Counted from the first letter of the stretch, positions 18,100-27,144 are shown. The stretch is 64,000 bases of DNA from Aquibium oceanicum (GCF_001889605.1 NZ_CP018171.1:1820501-1884500), one strand, 5' to 3'. The notes: generated by a model from the sequence alone, not told the origin. Numbers and translations: made by a program.

Positions 18100-18922
18100 A
18101 ATCGACCGCCGCCAGCCCGGCCTCATCGGGACCGTGGCGGCGGCGTCGGGCACGGCCATCGTGGAGAATCCGGTGCTCGTCGGAAGCTCGACGGCATTCC
18201 TTGTGGTGCTGTTCTACGTTTCCGCGAATGCGCTGTGGTACCAGCCATTCCCGCATCCCGAGCCGCTGCTCCAGACCCGCTTCGTCGTCGAACACCCGGA
18301 AGCGGAGGCTGTTCCGCAACCCCCGGCCGCTCGCCCCGCGCCGCCCCGGGATGTGACGAACTCGGTCCGGGCGCAGCCGGAGGAGGCGGTAGCGGGAGTA
18401 TCCCCCGCCGAGCCGTCCGCGACCCAGAGAACGCTTGCCCGGATCCAGTCGACCTTGCAGGAACTGAAGTTCTATTCGGGCGAAATCGACGGGCTTTCCG
18501 GCCCCAAAACCCGGCAGGCGATCTCCGATTACCAGAAGACGGTCGGGCTCCCCGTCACCGGCGAAGTCAGCGACGAGCTTCTGGCGGCGCTCGACGGCGG
18601 CGCGGGGCCGTCCGCCACCTCGGTGCCGATCCCGGACGGAGTCCCCGTTCCCGAGCCGCGCCGCGACGTCGTCGCCTCCATCCGTTCGGACGAACCGAAC
18701 CGCTCCGACGCACCGGGGGCCGCCCTCGACCAGACGCAGATCGTCAAGATCCAGGCGGGCTTGAGAGCTTTCGGCAACGAAGGCATCGAGATCGACGGCG
18801 TCATGGGTGAAAAGACCCGCACCGCCGTGCGTGAATTCCAGTCGCTGTTCGGGCTTCCCGTTAACGGGCAGCCGGATGCTAGGCTCCTGGAAAAGATGAC
18901 GGAAATCGGATTGACGAACTGA
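18074..18922 (+). CDS. Peptidoglycan-binding domain membrane protein
   Basis: 282 aa, predicted single-pass inner-membrane protein. A hydrophobic helix at about residues 34-53 (SSTAFLVVLFYVSANALW) is preceded by an Arg-rich cytoplasmic lead. A proline-rich linker leads to two PG_binding_1 three-helix repeats, one with LNxLKFYxGxxDGLxGPxTRxAI character (about residues 120-165, QELKFYSGEIDGLSGPKTR) and a second near the C-terminus (GIEIDGVMGEKTRTAVREFQ). Such proteins anchor to or sense the cell wall. ATG at 18074 follows GGAGGAAA and overlaps the sensor kinase gene, so the two may be co-expressed, linking a kinase to cell-wall state (inference). Confidence 0.85.
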   Translation: MKHSVSRREIDRRQPGLIGTVAAASGTAIVENPVLVGSSTAFLVVLFYVSANALWYQPFPHPEPLLQTRFVVEHPEAEAVPQPPAARPAPPRDVTNSVRAQPEEAVAGVSPAEPSATQRTLARIQSTLQELKFYSGEIDGLSGPKTRQAISDYQKTVGLPVTGEVSDELLAALDGGAGPSATSVPIPDGVPVPEPRRDVVASIRSDEPNRSDAPGAALDQTQIVKIQAGLRAFGNEGIEIDGVMGEKTRTAVREFQSLFGLPVNGQPDARLLEKMTEIGLTN

Positions 18923-18930
18923 GGCCCGGA

Positions 18931-19275
18931 ATGCGGGTCACGTCGGATTTCTTCGTCTCGTCCCTCATTCGCCGCGTCTTCGGCGAGGGCGGCTTCGCCG
19001 CAGTGATGCGCAAGGGCGCCGCTGAGGCGGGGGCGGTCTTCATCGTGATCCGGGGAAGGGAAGGGGATTCCACCCTTCTCGGCCCGGCCCCGCAGAGCGG
19101 CTACGACGAGAAGCGGCCCGGTGGCCGACAGTTCGTCGTGCTGGAAGAGAAGCTCGAGGAAGATGGCCTGAGTGCGCGGATCACGCGCGAGGCGCGGTTC
19201 GATCCGGACGTCTGGTTCGTGGAACTCGACACGCCCCGTCTGCCCGAAGACCTCGTGGATATCATGAAGCCTTGA
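18931..19275 (+). CDS. DUF1491 family protein
   Basis: 114 aa cytoplasmic protein with the complete DUF1491 pattern: SLIRRVF near the start, a central AAEAGAVFIVI strand, a LLGPAPQSGYDE segment, and DPDVWFVELD near the end. This is a conserved alphaproteobacterial family without known function. It lies 8 bp after the peptidoglycan-binding gene on the same strand, so the two are probably co-transcribed. Its 3' end overlaps the convergent DUF2336 gene by 14 bp. Confidence 0.88.
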   Translation: MRVTSDFFVSSLIRRVFGEGGFAAVMRKGAAEAGAVFIVIRGREGDSTLLGPAPQSGYDEKRPGGRQFVVLEEKLEEDGLSARITREARFDPDVWFVELDTPRLPEDLVDIMKP

Positions 19276-20266
19276 GGCCGCCGGTAACCCGGATGAAAGG
19301 CACGACCTCGCCTTGGGGGGACGGGCGAGCGTCCTGCGCGGGCTTCCATTCCCCGACCTTTCGATCGGCGGCTCGGATGCGCAGCGACCGGTAGCGGTCG
19401 GCGAAGGAACGGATCTCCTCGACGCTCCGGAAGCGATCCGGACAGGCCGCGCACACGAGAAGGAAGGCTTCCTCCTCGGAGAGGCCGATATGGCGGAAAG
19501 CCGCGATCAGATCGTCGTAGTCGCGCGAGTTGACGATGGTCTGCGCGGTCGGATAATCGATACCGAGGGTATCGGCCAGCGCGCTCTGGAAGAATGCTGC
19601 ATTGCCGGAGAGCACGTTGGCCTTGAGCCGCTCATAGTCGCGGGCGGCCATGGTGAAGCCGCGCTGGACGGGGCCGAGCCGCGCGCTCTTGCCGGCGGAC
19701 GATCCGGCCATGATATGGCGAAGGCGCTTGCGGACTTCCTCGACGACTTCCTCGCGGAAGGGCGAGGGAAAATCGGGCTCGATGGCATTCGGCGACGGCT
19801 CCCCGGCCGGCGACCTGTCTTGCGTCTGCATCACGGGCAAAGCCGGTTGCGTGCCGGCATCGCCGAGCTTGCCAGCAAGAGCCGCGATTGCCGGGTGAAG
19901 ACGCGGCCGGCGCAACATCGCCGCCGCGTGACGCGCGCCCATCTTCCCAATGATTCGCACGAGGTGCCCGTTGTCGAGCAGGGGCGAGCGGATGAGCAGG
20001 GGAGCGCAGATGTCGACCGGCTCCTCGCAGAGGCGCAGGACAAGGTCGATCGGGGCATAGCGCGAATCGGACAATGCCGCCGAGACGTAGCGCTTTGCAT
20101 CGACGGGCACGCGGTCGAGGAGCGGGAGGACCAGTTGGCCGAGCTGGGTGATTTCGCGACGGGTCGGGCGGGTCAGGGAGCAGAAGGCCGATACAGCCGC
20201 CCGCACCAAGCGTTCAGACTTACCGCTGCCGTTGCGGTTCGCGACCTGCCGGAATTCCGCTGACAT
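19262..20266 (-). CDS. DUF2336 domain protein
   Basis: 334 aa cytoplasmic, mostly helical protein of the DUF2336 family. HEAT-like helices are visible (TRREITQLGQLVLPLLDRVPVDAKRYVSAAL, written here as scattered conserved segments), then RYAPIDLVLRLCEEPVDICAPLLI, which is the family hallmark, followed by a proline-rich middle and a second helical region. No enzyme motif. DUF2336 proteins are widespread in alphaproteobacteria with no settled function known to me. A CtrA-like box lies ~115 bp upstream of its start (20381-20396), between it and the divergent small gene. Confidence 0.82.
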   Translation of the reverse strand: MSAEFRQVANRNGSGKSERLVRAAVSAFCSLTRPTRREITQLGQLVLPLLDRVPVDAKRYVSAALSDSRYAPIDLVLRLCEEPVDICAPLLIRSPLLDNGHLVRIIGKMGARHAAAMLRRPRLHPAIAALAGKLGDAGTQPALPVMQTQDRSPAGEPSPNAIEPDFPSPFREEVVEEVRKRLRHIMAGSSAGKSARLGPVQRGFTMAARDYERLKANVLSGNAAFFQSALADTLGIDYPTAQTIVNSRDYDDLIAAFRHIGLSEEEAFLLVCAACPDRFRSVEEIRSFADRYRSLRIRAADRKVGEWKPAQDARPSPQGEVVPFIRVTGGLKAS

Positions 20267-20380
20267 ACCCTGTGCACACTCGACTCGTTACCTGGGCGCA
20301 ACACGATCGCACACGATATTCGCGGACCGCGCTGGAAACACAGTGACGCCCTTCCAACTGGAAAAACTAGCAGCAATTCG

Positions 20381-20396
20381 TTAGCGAGCTGTTAAC
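20381..20396 (+). promoter_or_regulatory. CtrA-like box (TTAG-N7-TTAAC)
   Basis: TTAG (20381-20384), seven bases, then TTAAC (20392-20396) matches the CtrA consensus TTAA-N7-TTAA(C) with one mismatch. It sits in the divergent gap between the DUF2336 gene and a small conserved gene, and could serve either. CtrA is the alphaproteobacterial cell-cycle regulator; occupancy is an inference. Confidence 0.4.
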
Positions 20397-20471
20397 CTTA
20401 CGCCGTGCAGAGTTGGCATCAGAGCGTTTACGTAAGCGTGCTCGAGTGCATCGATGGAGATTGCCGGAGCC

Positions 20472-20663
20472 ATGACACACGTAGTGCCATTCACACCGCG
20501 TACCGCGGCGCCGTCGGACGGCCGGACGACCGGCGGTCCCGCGACGATCATCATCTTCCCGGGCGTCCGCTACGAGCGAAAGCACAGCGGCGCCCAGCCG
20601 GACGCACGTTCGGCGCGGAAGGACGGCCTGCCGATTCAGACCTCAGGCCACAAGGCGACCTGA
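20472..20663 (+). CDS. Small conserved protein, unknown function
   Basis: 63 aa. It has a recognisable core ATIIIFPGVRYER flanked by low-complexity polar segments; I recall similar small proteins with this core in Mesorhizobium and relatives. There is no signal peptide or membrane helix. The ATG at 20472 gives the MTHVVPF opening; an in-frame ATG at 20454 is possible, and neither has an ideal ribosome site. It lies between the DUF2336 gene (divergent) and trcR (convergent). Function unknown. Confidence 0.6.
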   Translation: MTHVVPFTPRTAAPSDGRTTGGPATIIIFPGVRYERKHSGAQPDARSARKDGLPIQTSGHKAT

Positions 20664-20709
20664 GCGAGGGCGAGCCGCGGGTTAGCGGGCATCGGACGGA
20701 CTGTCCGTC

Positions 20710-21396
20710 CTATTCCTCGTCCTCGTCGTGCTTTCCCTTGAGCGAGGAGAGCTTGGCAAAGACCTTGCTGGCATCGAGCTCCTGGTCGTGGTCGGCCTCT
20801 TCCGGATCCACGGGCCTGCTTTCCGTCATCGAGGCCGGCAGCAAGGTGTCGCCGGTCGGAGCCTGAGGCTGAACGCCGCGCGAGGCGCGCTGGACTTCCA
20901 GGTCGAGGTCGATCTGCGAGCACAGACCGAGCGTCACGGGATCCATCGGCTGGAGGTTGGCCGCGTTCCAGTGGGTACGGTTGCGGATCTGCTCGATGGT
21001 CGACTTGGTGGTGCCGACGAGCCGCGAGATCTGGGCGTCCTTCAGTTCGGGATGATTGCGCACGAGCCACAGGATGGCGTTCGGACGGTCCTGGCGCTTC
21101 GACAGCGGCGTGTAACGGGGGCCCTTGCGCTTCGTCTCCGGGATGCGGACCTTCGGTTCGGAGAGCTTCGGGCGGTAGTTAGGGTCGGCTTCCGACTTTG
21201 CGATCTCCTCGCGCGTCAGCTGCCCGTTCATGACCGGGTCCATGCCCTTGATCCCCTGCGCCGACTCGCCGTCGGCGATCGCGCGCACTTCCAGCGGGTG
21301 AAGATGGCAGAAGAAGGCGATCTGGTCGAAGGACATAGCCGTGTTGTCGACCAGCCAGACGGCGGTCGCCTTTGGCATCAGGAGTTGATTGGCCAT
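20710..21396 (-). CDS. trcR: Cell cycle transcriptional regulator TrcR (DUF1013)
   Basis: 228 aa. The whole length matches DUF1013, named TrcR, an alphaproteobacterial factor linked to cell-cycle transcription with RNA polymerase. Seen: the opening LLMPKATAVWLVDNTAMSF, the DQIAFFCxLHPLEVRAIADGE block, then GPRYTPLSKRQDRPNAILWL and a helix-turn-helix-like segment LKDAQISRLVGTTKSTIEQI. The acidic C-terminus is also typical. ATG at 21396 is preceded by GAGAGGAG on the reverse strand; a 36-codon upstream extension is not family-like. A strong hairpin lies in its leader. Confidence 0.92.
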   Translation of the reverse strand: MANQLLMPKATAVWLVDNTAMSFDQIAFFCHLHPLEVRAIADGESAQGIKGMDPVMNGQLTREEIAKSEADPNYRPKLSEPKVRIPETKRKGPRYTPLSKRQDRPNAILWLVRNHPELKDAQISRLVGTTKSTIEQIRNRTHWNAANLQPMDPVTLGLCSQIDLDLEVQRASRGVQPQAPTGDTLLPASMTESRPVDPEEADHDQELDASKVFAKLSSLKGKHDEDEE

Positions 21397-21419
21397 CGTA
21401 GAGTAAACTCCTCTCGTTC

Positions 21420-21440
21420 GCCCGCGTCCCTTGCGCGGGC
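21420..21440 (-). promoter_or_regulatory. Hairpin in the trcR leader
   Basis: GCCCGCG (21420-21426) and CGCGGGC (21434-21440) form a perfect 7-bp stem with a 7-nt loop, 23 nt upstream of the trcR start. No U-run follows it on the reverse strand, so it is not an obvious terminator. It may stabilise the leader or affect ribosome access. Confidence 0.35.
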
Positions 21441-21569
21441 GGTGGTACAAGCCACCAAGTTGGGAAATCACGGGCTCTATAACGCTTCCGGCCGTCATCC
21501 GCAACGATTAACCGGCTGTGCGGACGGCAGTCGATCCTGCCGCGGGGTGAGGGCGAGATGGGTAGGTGC

Positions 21570-22112
21570 TCAACTCGCGCGACAGGATGCGGAAGAGAAG
21601 AAGCGCTCGACCGCCGGCTCGAATGTCTCGTCTGGAACGAAGGCGCGGATGACGACGATGCCGGCGGGCTGGGCGAATTCGACGAAGAGGGATTTTGCGA
21701 ATTCGTCGGGGAGGCTCTTTCGGAGCTCCAACATCTGGGCTGGCGATACGATGGCGAGATCGAGCGCCTTGGCCGTCGCAGTGCGGTCGTTGAAGCTATA
21801 GACGTTGTGGCCGCGGCGGTCGTAGATCGAGACCGACCAGAACGGCACGTCAGCGCGCGCGGTCACGTGGGTGGCGCCTTCGCTCAAATCGATGCGGCAG
21901 GCGCTCGCCCGGATGAAGGGATCGGTCAACGTGACGACCGGCGCCGGCGCCGCGTCGGTGGACAATGGGACCATCTCGAACGTCTCGCCTTCGGCGGCGA
22001 GCCTAGACCAGGCGTCAGCGTCAGTGATCAAGGGGAGAAGCAGAAGGATCACGATGTGGATGATCGCGGCTCCCAGGAGGCCGAGCAGGAGGGCGTAGAG
22101 GAGCCTAAGCAT
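21570..22112 (-). CDS. DUF1254 domain membrane-anchored protein
   Basis: 180 aa. Residues 1-30 form a transmembrane signal anchor; the remainder resembles the DUF1254 domain (DPFIRASACRIDLSEG, then DVPFWSVSIYDRRGHNVYSFNDR). In many bacteria DUF1254 and DUF1214 domains occur in one protein; here, as in other rhizobia, they are two overlapping genes. Function unknown; membrane-anchored and facing the periplasm is likely. Its start overlaps the upstream DUF1214 gene by 8 bp, implying translational coupling. Confidence 0.82.
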   Translation of the reverse strand: MLRLLYALLLGLLGAAIIHIVILLLLPLITDADAWSRLAAEGETFEMVPLSTDAAPAPVVTLTDPFIRASACRIDLSEGATHVTARADVPFWSVSIYDRRGHNVYSFNDRTATAKALDLAIVSPAQMLELRKSLPDEFAKSLFVEFAQPAGIVVIRAFVPDETFEPAVERFFSSASCRAS

Positions 22113-22683
22113 CGCAGCCCGCCCGATAGATTCGGGGAAGTTCGAGCTCGATGGAGCCCGCGTCGCTGAGCGCCGGGGCGTCGTAGAGCGTGAGGACGAA
22201 GGACATCGGACCTTCTCCCGTCAACGGGAGCCAGTTGCCGGGAGCGGGATGCGGCCCGGCTGAGATCTCGAACGAATTGTCCGGCCGCCTCACGATCTGC
22301 AGCGACTGCAGGCCCGGGCGGCGATTCCCGTTCGGGATCGGCGAAAGTCCGTTCGTGGCCGCATAGAGCGTCCAGAAGCGGGAAACGGGGACGGTCCCTT
22401 CGATGCGGTAGGCGCAGCGACGGCGAAGCTCCAGACCGGACGAATCCTGCGTCGCGACGAAGGAAAGACCTTCCGCGCGCCCGAGCGGCAGTTCCGCGTC
22501 GCGCGCGAACCGCGCCTTCGAATAAGGGTCGGCATCCGGCGTCCCGCGCTCGGGATAGGCGGTCCAGCTCCCCACGTGGAGCGCGCTGAACCCGGCGATC
22601 TCGTTGACGGCGTACCACACCGAGGCCGCACCCCCGACGATCGAAACGAGGAGCACCAGCGCAACGGAGACAAGGACCCGCAT
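22105..22683 (-). CDS. DUF1214 domain membrane-anchored protein
   Basis: 192 aa. The N-terminal hydrophobic segment (VLVSVALVLLVSIVGGAASVW) is followed by the DUF1214 fold: YSKARFARDAELPLGRAEGLSF, RIEGTVPVSRFWTLYA, NSFEISAGPHPAPGNWLPL and MSFVLTLYDAP. ATG at 22683 is preferred to a GTG one codon upstream. It pairs with the overlapping DUF1254 gene. No enzymatic role has been demonstrated that I know of. Confidence 0.85.
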   Translation of the reverse strand: MRVLVSVALVLLVSIVGGAASVWYAVNEIAGFSALHVGSWTAYPERGTPDADPYSKARFARDAELPLGRAEGLSFVATQDSSGLELRRRCAYRIEGTVPVSRFWTLYAATNGLSPIPNGNRRPGLQSLQIVRRPDNSFEISAGPHPAPGNWLPLTGEGPMSFVLTLYDAPALSDAGSIELELPRIYRAGCDA

Positions 22684-22795
22684 CACGTGCAGACCCTAGC
22701 CACGGGAACCACGTCGGCGGCCGTCGAACCAGCACACCGCGCGAAAGGCGCGTGACATCGCTGTTCGCGAGGAGCACCCGTATCAGACATGTCGG

Positions 22796-24949
22796 CTACA
22801 GCGCGGAAAGGGTTTCGATGTCGCCGTCGGGACGCAGATCAGGCGCTTCGCGGAAACGGTCGGCCATGGCGCGCAGGAGAACGGTCGTCGCCGCCGACAT
22901 GATTGGCGGCCGGTCAGGCGCCGGCTCGTCCCCGTTTTCCCCTGCATCATCCGCGGCGGCCACTTCCTCTTCTTCCGGCTTCTCGATGAAGGGGTCGTCG
23001 ATGCCGGGAATTGGTTTGAGATCGATGTTCTGGTGAGCATAGGTCATGAGGCGCTGCCATGTCATGGCGGGCAGCGCCCCGCCGGTCATGTTGCGCGTAG
23101 AGGTGGACTCGTCGTTGCCGAACCAGACCGCGGCCGTGTAGTTGCCCGTGAAGCCGACATACCAGGCATCCTTATAAGCCTGGGTGGTACCAGTCTTGCC
23201 GGCGCTGCGGATCCCTTCCAGCGCCGCGCGTCGGCCGGTGCCGCGCTCGGGAATCTGGACCATGATCGAATTCATGGACCGCACCGCCTGTTCCGACAGC
23301 ACGCGCCTGGGCTCGGGATGGTCGCGGCGCCAGTCGTAAACGACCTCGCCCGAATGGGTCGCAAGCTGCGTGATGCCGTGGCGCGTGCCAGCGAAGCCGC
23401 CATTGGCGAAGACGTTGTAGCCCGTCGCCTGGTCCAGGACGGTGAGGCCGGACGTGCCGAGCACCATGGTCTTGTCGGAAAACACCGGCGATTCGATGCC
23501 GAAGGACTCGGTCAGCTCCTTGATCGGCGGGATCGACAGATGTTCCTTGGCAAGTCGCACCGGCACGGTGTTGATCGACTTGATCAGGGCGGTGGAAAGC
23601 GTCATCCGCCCCGAATAGCCGCGGGTGTAGTTCTTCGGCGTCCAACGGTTCCAGGTGATCGGTGCATCGGAGATGACCGAATCCGGCGTGAAGCCGTGCT
23701 CCATCGCGGTTGCGTAGACATAGGGCTTGAACGAGGAACCGACTTGGCGCTGGGCGCTCGTGGCGCGGTTGAACTGAGAGGTTCCGTAGTCGCGCCCCCC
23801 GACGATCGCACGCACGGACCCGTCATTGTCGAGCACCACGATAGCGCCCTGCTTGACGCCGTAGTCCTCGCCGAACTGGCGCAGGTGGAACTCGAGCGAC
23901 TCCTCGGCCGCCTGCTGGATGTTGAGATCGATCGTGGTGCGCGCTACCAGCGAATGGGAAGGCATGGTCGCCGCGATGCGCTTCACCTCCTCGAAGGCCC
24001 AGTCGAGGAAATAGTCCGGGTGTTTCTGGTTGTCGCGGTCGACGACGTCGGCGGGCGCTCGGCGTGCCGCGATCACCTGGCCCTCGGTCATGAAGCCCGC
24101 CTGCACCATGTTGGTGAGCACCTCGTTGGCGCGGGCGCGCGCGGCCGGGAGATCGACATGCGGCGCATAGCGGGCCGGCGCCTTGAACAGGCCGGCGAGC
24201 ATCGCAGCCTCCGCCAGGGTGACATCCTTGATGCCCTTGCCGAAATAGAAATCCGTCGCCGCCGTTATGCCGAAAGTGCCGCCGCCCATGTAGGCGCGAT
24301 CGAGATAGAGCTGGAGGATCTCCTTCTTGGAGAGGTTCATCTCCAGCCACAGCGACAGGAACGCCTCCTTGACCTTTCGCTCGATTGTACGCTCGTTGGA
24401 CAGGAACAGGTTCTTCGCGAGCTGCTGGGTGATCGTGGAACCGCCCTGGACGACCGAATTGGCGCGGACGTTTTCCGACAGGGCGCGGGCGAGCCCCAGG
24501 AAATCGATGCCGTAATGGTCGTAAAAGCGGCGGTCCTCGGTCGCGAGCACGGCCTTTATGACCTGGTCCGGCATCTCGTCGATCGGCACGCTGTCGCGCT
24601 GAATGATGCCGCGTTGGCCGATCTCGTTGCCGTAGCGGTCGAGGAAGGTGACGGCGAAGTCCGCCTGGGCGCGCCAGTTTCCGGCTGTCTCCTCGAAGGC
24701 CGGCATGGCGAGGGCGAGCAGGAGAACGCAGCCCGCAGTCCCCAGCGTCATGCCTTCGCTGAGCAGTTCCACGATGGCGCGCTTCCAGCCGTAGACCCGG
24801 AAGCGGCGAAAGAAGATTGTGATGCGTTCCCAGCGCTCGCCGGCCGAGAATCCCGCCTCGTAGAGGGTGGAATCGATCCATGCGTCGAGCTCGAGGAGCT
24901 TCGACGCATGCGGCGCATTCGACTTCCTGGGTTCGAACGGGTTTTCCAT
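22796..24949 (-). CDS. Class A penicillin-binding protein (PBP1A type)
   Basis: 717 aa bifunctional peptidoglycan synthase. A ~70-residue cytoplasmic lead and one transmembrane helix (about residues 69-88) precede a GT51 glycosyltransferase domain with the catalytic EDRRFYDHYGID and GGSTITQQLAKN motifs. The transpeptidase domain carries SxxK at Ser405 (SSFK), an SIN motif and KTGTT. The C-terminal ~50 residues are acidic and low-complexity. It polymerises glycan strands and cross-links them in the periplasm. The long, charged N-terminus is typical of rhizobial homologues. The gene is divergent from the secreted repeat protein at 25.4 kb. Confidence 0.93.
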   Translation of the reverse strand: MENPFEPRKSNAPHASKLLELDAWIDSTLYEAGFSAGERWERITIFFRRFRVYGWKRAIVELLSEGMTLGTAGCVLLLALAMPAFEETAGNWRAQADFAVTFLDRYGNEIGQRGIIQRDSVPIDEMPDQVIKAVLATEDRRFYDHYGIDFLGLARALSENVRANSVVQGGSTITQQLAKNLFLSNERTIERKVKEAFLSLWLEMNLSKKEILQLYLDRAYMGGGTFGITAATDFYFGKGIKDVTLAEAAMLAGLFKAPARYAPHVDLPAARARANEVLTNMVQAGFMTEGQVIAARRAPADVVDRDNQKHPDYFLDWAFEEVKRIAATMPSHSLVARTTIDLNIQQAAEESLEFHLRQFGEDYGVKQGAIVVLDNDGSVRAIVGGRDYGTSQFNRATSAQRQVGSSFKPYVYATAMEHGFTPDSVISDAPITWNRWTPKNYTRGYSGRMTLSTALIKSINTVPVRLAKEHLSIPPIKELTESFGIESPVFSDKTMVLGTSGLTVLDQATGYNVFANGGFAGTRHGITQLATHSGEVVYDWRRDHPEPRRVLSEQAVRSMNSIMVQIPERGTGRRAALEGIRSAGKTGTTQAYKDAWYVGFTGNYTAAVWFGNDESTSTRNMTGGALPAMTWQRLMTYAHQNIDLKPIPGIDDPFIEKPEEEEVAAADDAGENGDEPAPDRPPIMSAATTVLLRAMADRFREAPDLRPDGDIETLSAL

Positions 24950-25371
24950 AGGCAGACGGGTTTCGAAATCCTGATGGACGGAAACTGATCCCCCATACGG
25001 GCGATTTCGGGGCGCGACCCCTCATCTTTGCACCGGAAGGGACGGAAGGGACAAGGAAAATCGGGGAAAGCGGCGGCGGTTTCGGGCAACAGGGTGAAGA
25101 TCGCGAAGGGCGAAGGATGCGCGATCGGCCGGCGCACCTCCCCCTCCGCGACCGGGCGGGAGACTGCGCCGCGCGGTTCTTTGGCGGGTACGCCCCAATA
25201 ATTGCGCGGTATCTGTAACACGGGATTGTCACGCCTGAAAGGTCATGCAAATAAACCTCTCGTTGGGGAAGGGGCATTTTCTTCGGGCAGGTTCGTCCGG
25301 GCATCCGCCGCGTGCGCGACGCCGCCGCGGCGTATGGCTGGGCCTGTCACGAAGGCGAACGGGGGTCATCC
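24950..25371. other. Divergent intergenic region
   Basis: This 422 bp gap lies between the penicillin-binding protein gene and the divergent secreted-protein gene. Upstream-extended frames exist on both strands but have no family-like character. I see no operator repeat, terminator or structured RNA. The AT-richer stretch around 25195-25265 is the likeliest promoter area. Confidence 0.35.
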
Positions 25372-27093
25372 ATGTCGACACGGAAGCTCATCGCTGCGGG
25401 TACATTGCTGTTGTCCGCGGCTTCGGGTGCATGCGCCCAAACCTATGCCGACGAACGCGAATATGCTGATCTCGGCCGCTGGCGGGTCGTCTCGGTTTCC
25501 ATGGACGGCACGCTGCAATACTGCGCCGCCGATTCCGACAATGGCAGCGTGCAGCTGCGTATCGCTACCGACGGCAACCGGTGGCAAATGGGCAATCCCT
25601 ACTATGGCTCGAACGGGCCGGTGCAGGGTTATGTCGGCTTTGGCCAATATCTGCGACCTGTGACTTACATGGCCGATGGCGACGGCTGGGCGAGCATCGA
25701 TGCGGATGCGTTCGTCGACGACCTGCGCAACGGCAGCCAAGTTCGCATGCTGCTGGACCGCGGCGAGCAGGTGTTCAGCCTCTCCGGCTCTTCCGCCGCC
25801 ATGGCGAAGGCTCGGGAATGCGCCTTGAACCAGGGCCGTCCGCCGGTTCGGCAGTCGCCCCCGGTAGTGCGCAACGCGCCGCCGCCGACGCCCGGAGGCA
25901 CCAACTCGTATGGCGGCTACGACATCGCCGGAATGCGGGGCGCCGCGGAAAGGTTCTATGGCCAGACACGAGGCTGGACCGTGCTCAGTGGCACCGTTGA
26001 CGGACGCTTCGGTTACTGCGTGGGCGAACGCAACGACGGCGGCAGTATCTGGCGGTTGGGGCGGGACCTGACGGTCGACGGCTCCGCGCAGTGGCAGGTC
26101 GCCGTGCCCTATCAGGCGCGGCCCGACTGGAACGGCCAGATCGAGGTCGACGGCGACGTGCGGCCGATCAGCGGGTCGGCGGCGGGGCCGTGGACTTTCG
26201 CCTGGCTCGGGATGGACGACCTAAACCGGATCCGCAATGGCAATACGATGATCCTGGATATCCGCCGGGCATCGCTCGACTTCCAGCTGCGCGGGACCGC
26301 CGCCGTCATCACCAAGATCGAGGAATGCGTGGCGCAGGGCAGGCGTGGCGGCGGCATGAAAACCGCGAATCGGCCGGCACCGATACCTCAGGTGCCGCCG
26401 CTGCCCGGCGGCAAGCAGCCCAATCGTGCGGCCTTGCCATTCCCGGCCTGTCCCGATGGAGGGCCGAAGCTGCCCGTTACCGGCATCTGCCAGGGCCAGG
26501 CGGTGGACTACCTGCTCAATACGGGAGATCCGAACGCATACCTCCTGCCGGACCACAGTTGCGACTGGGTCGTCAACGAGACGCAGATGATCGACGGCGT
26601 CCTGCTCTACAAGGCATTGCGGTGCAACGGCATTACCACGCAGCTCGAGTTCGGCGGCGGTGCGCACTACGCGACGCTCGACATCGCGCGCTCTGCGCTG
26701 TCGGCGAGCAATGGTGGAACCCCGCAGGGAGAAACGCGCGTGGTGTGGATCACCCATGTCGACCCGGCCAATCCCGTGCCAGACCTGTTGCGGGCTTCGA
26801 GGGACGGCATGGAAGGGCCGACGCCCGGCGTGGAGTGCGTGCTGGATCCGGCGGAGAGTGGAGACGGCTGGGTGTTCGGCCCCGACGCTGCCTCGACGGC
26901 TGCGCAGGACGGACCGACGCCCCCGATGTGCGGTGTCTTCAGCGATGGCGACGGCGTGATGCGTTGGTGGCGCGTCGTGGCTGACTTCGGGATGCTGATC
27001 GACCTGCCGGGGGAGGCGTATCAGGATTTCGATCCGGCCACCCTGACGCTGTTGCGCAAGACGCCGGCGGGGGCCTGGCAAGTCGCGTACTGA
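25372..27093 (+). CDS. Secreted protein with two-fold internal repeat, unknown function
   Basis: 573 aa. Residues 1-23 form a signal peptide ending ACAQ. Two related ~140-residue units follow. The first runs GRWRVVSVSMDGTLQYCAAD ... ARECALNQG and the second TRGWTVLSGTVDGRFGYCVGE ... IEECVAQG. They share WxVxSxxxDGxxxYC starts, a central strand pair and a C-terminal Cys, so each unit may hold one disulfide. A third, distinct domain with several cysteines (PVTGICQG, DHSCDW, LRCNG, PGVECVLDP, PPMCGV) occupies the last ~200 residues. ATG at 25372 is preferred because it directly precedes the signal peptide. I do not recognise the family; a periplasmic location is inferred. Confidence 0.7.
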   Translation: MSTRKLIAAGTLLLSAASGACAQTYADEREYADLGRWRVVSVSMDGTLQYCAADSDNGSVQLRIATDGNRWQMGNPYYGSNGPVQGYVGFGQYLRPVTYMADGDGWASIDADAFVDDLRNGSQVRMLLDRGEQVFSLSGSSAAMAKARECALNQGRPPVRQSPPVVRNAPPPTPGGTNSYGGYDIAGMRGAAERFYGQTRGWTVLSGTVDGRFGYCVGERNDGGSIWRLGRDLTVDGSAQWQVAVPYQARPDWNGQIEVDGDVRPISGSAAGPWTFAWLGMDDLNRIRNGNTMILDIRRASLDFQLRGTAAVITKIEECVAQGRRGGGMKTANRPAPIPQVPPLPGGKQPNRAALPFPACPDGGPKLPVTGICQGQAVDYLLNTGDPNAYLLPDHSCDWVVNETQMIDGVLLYKALRCNGITTQLEFGGGAHYATLDIARSALSASNGGTPQGETRVVWITHVDPANPVPDLLRASRDGMEGPTPGVECVLDPAESGDGWVFGPDAASTAAQDGPTPPMCGVFSDGDGVMRWWRVVADFGMLIDLPGEAYQDFDPATLTLLRKTPAGAWQVAY

Positions 27094-27120
27094 ACGGAAG
27101 TAGTCGTGCGACGCGTATAT

Positions 27121-27144
27121 GCCTCTCCCCGGCGGGGGAGAGGC
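27121..27144. terminator. Strong hairpin between convergent genes
   Basis: GCCTCTCCCC and GGGGAGAGGC form a perfect 10-bp stem with a 4-nt loop. It lies between the converging ends of the secreted repeat protein gene and a small secreted-protein gene. There is no T-run, so termination is inferred from position. The stem sequence resembles palindromic repeats common in rhizobial intergenic DNA. Confidence 0.5.
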
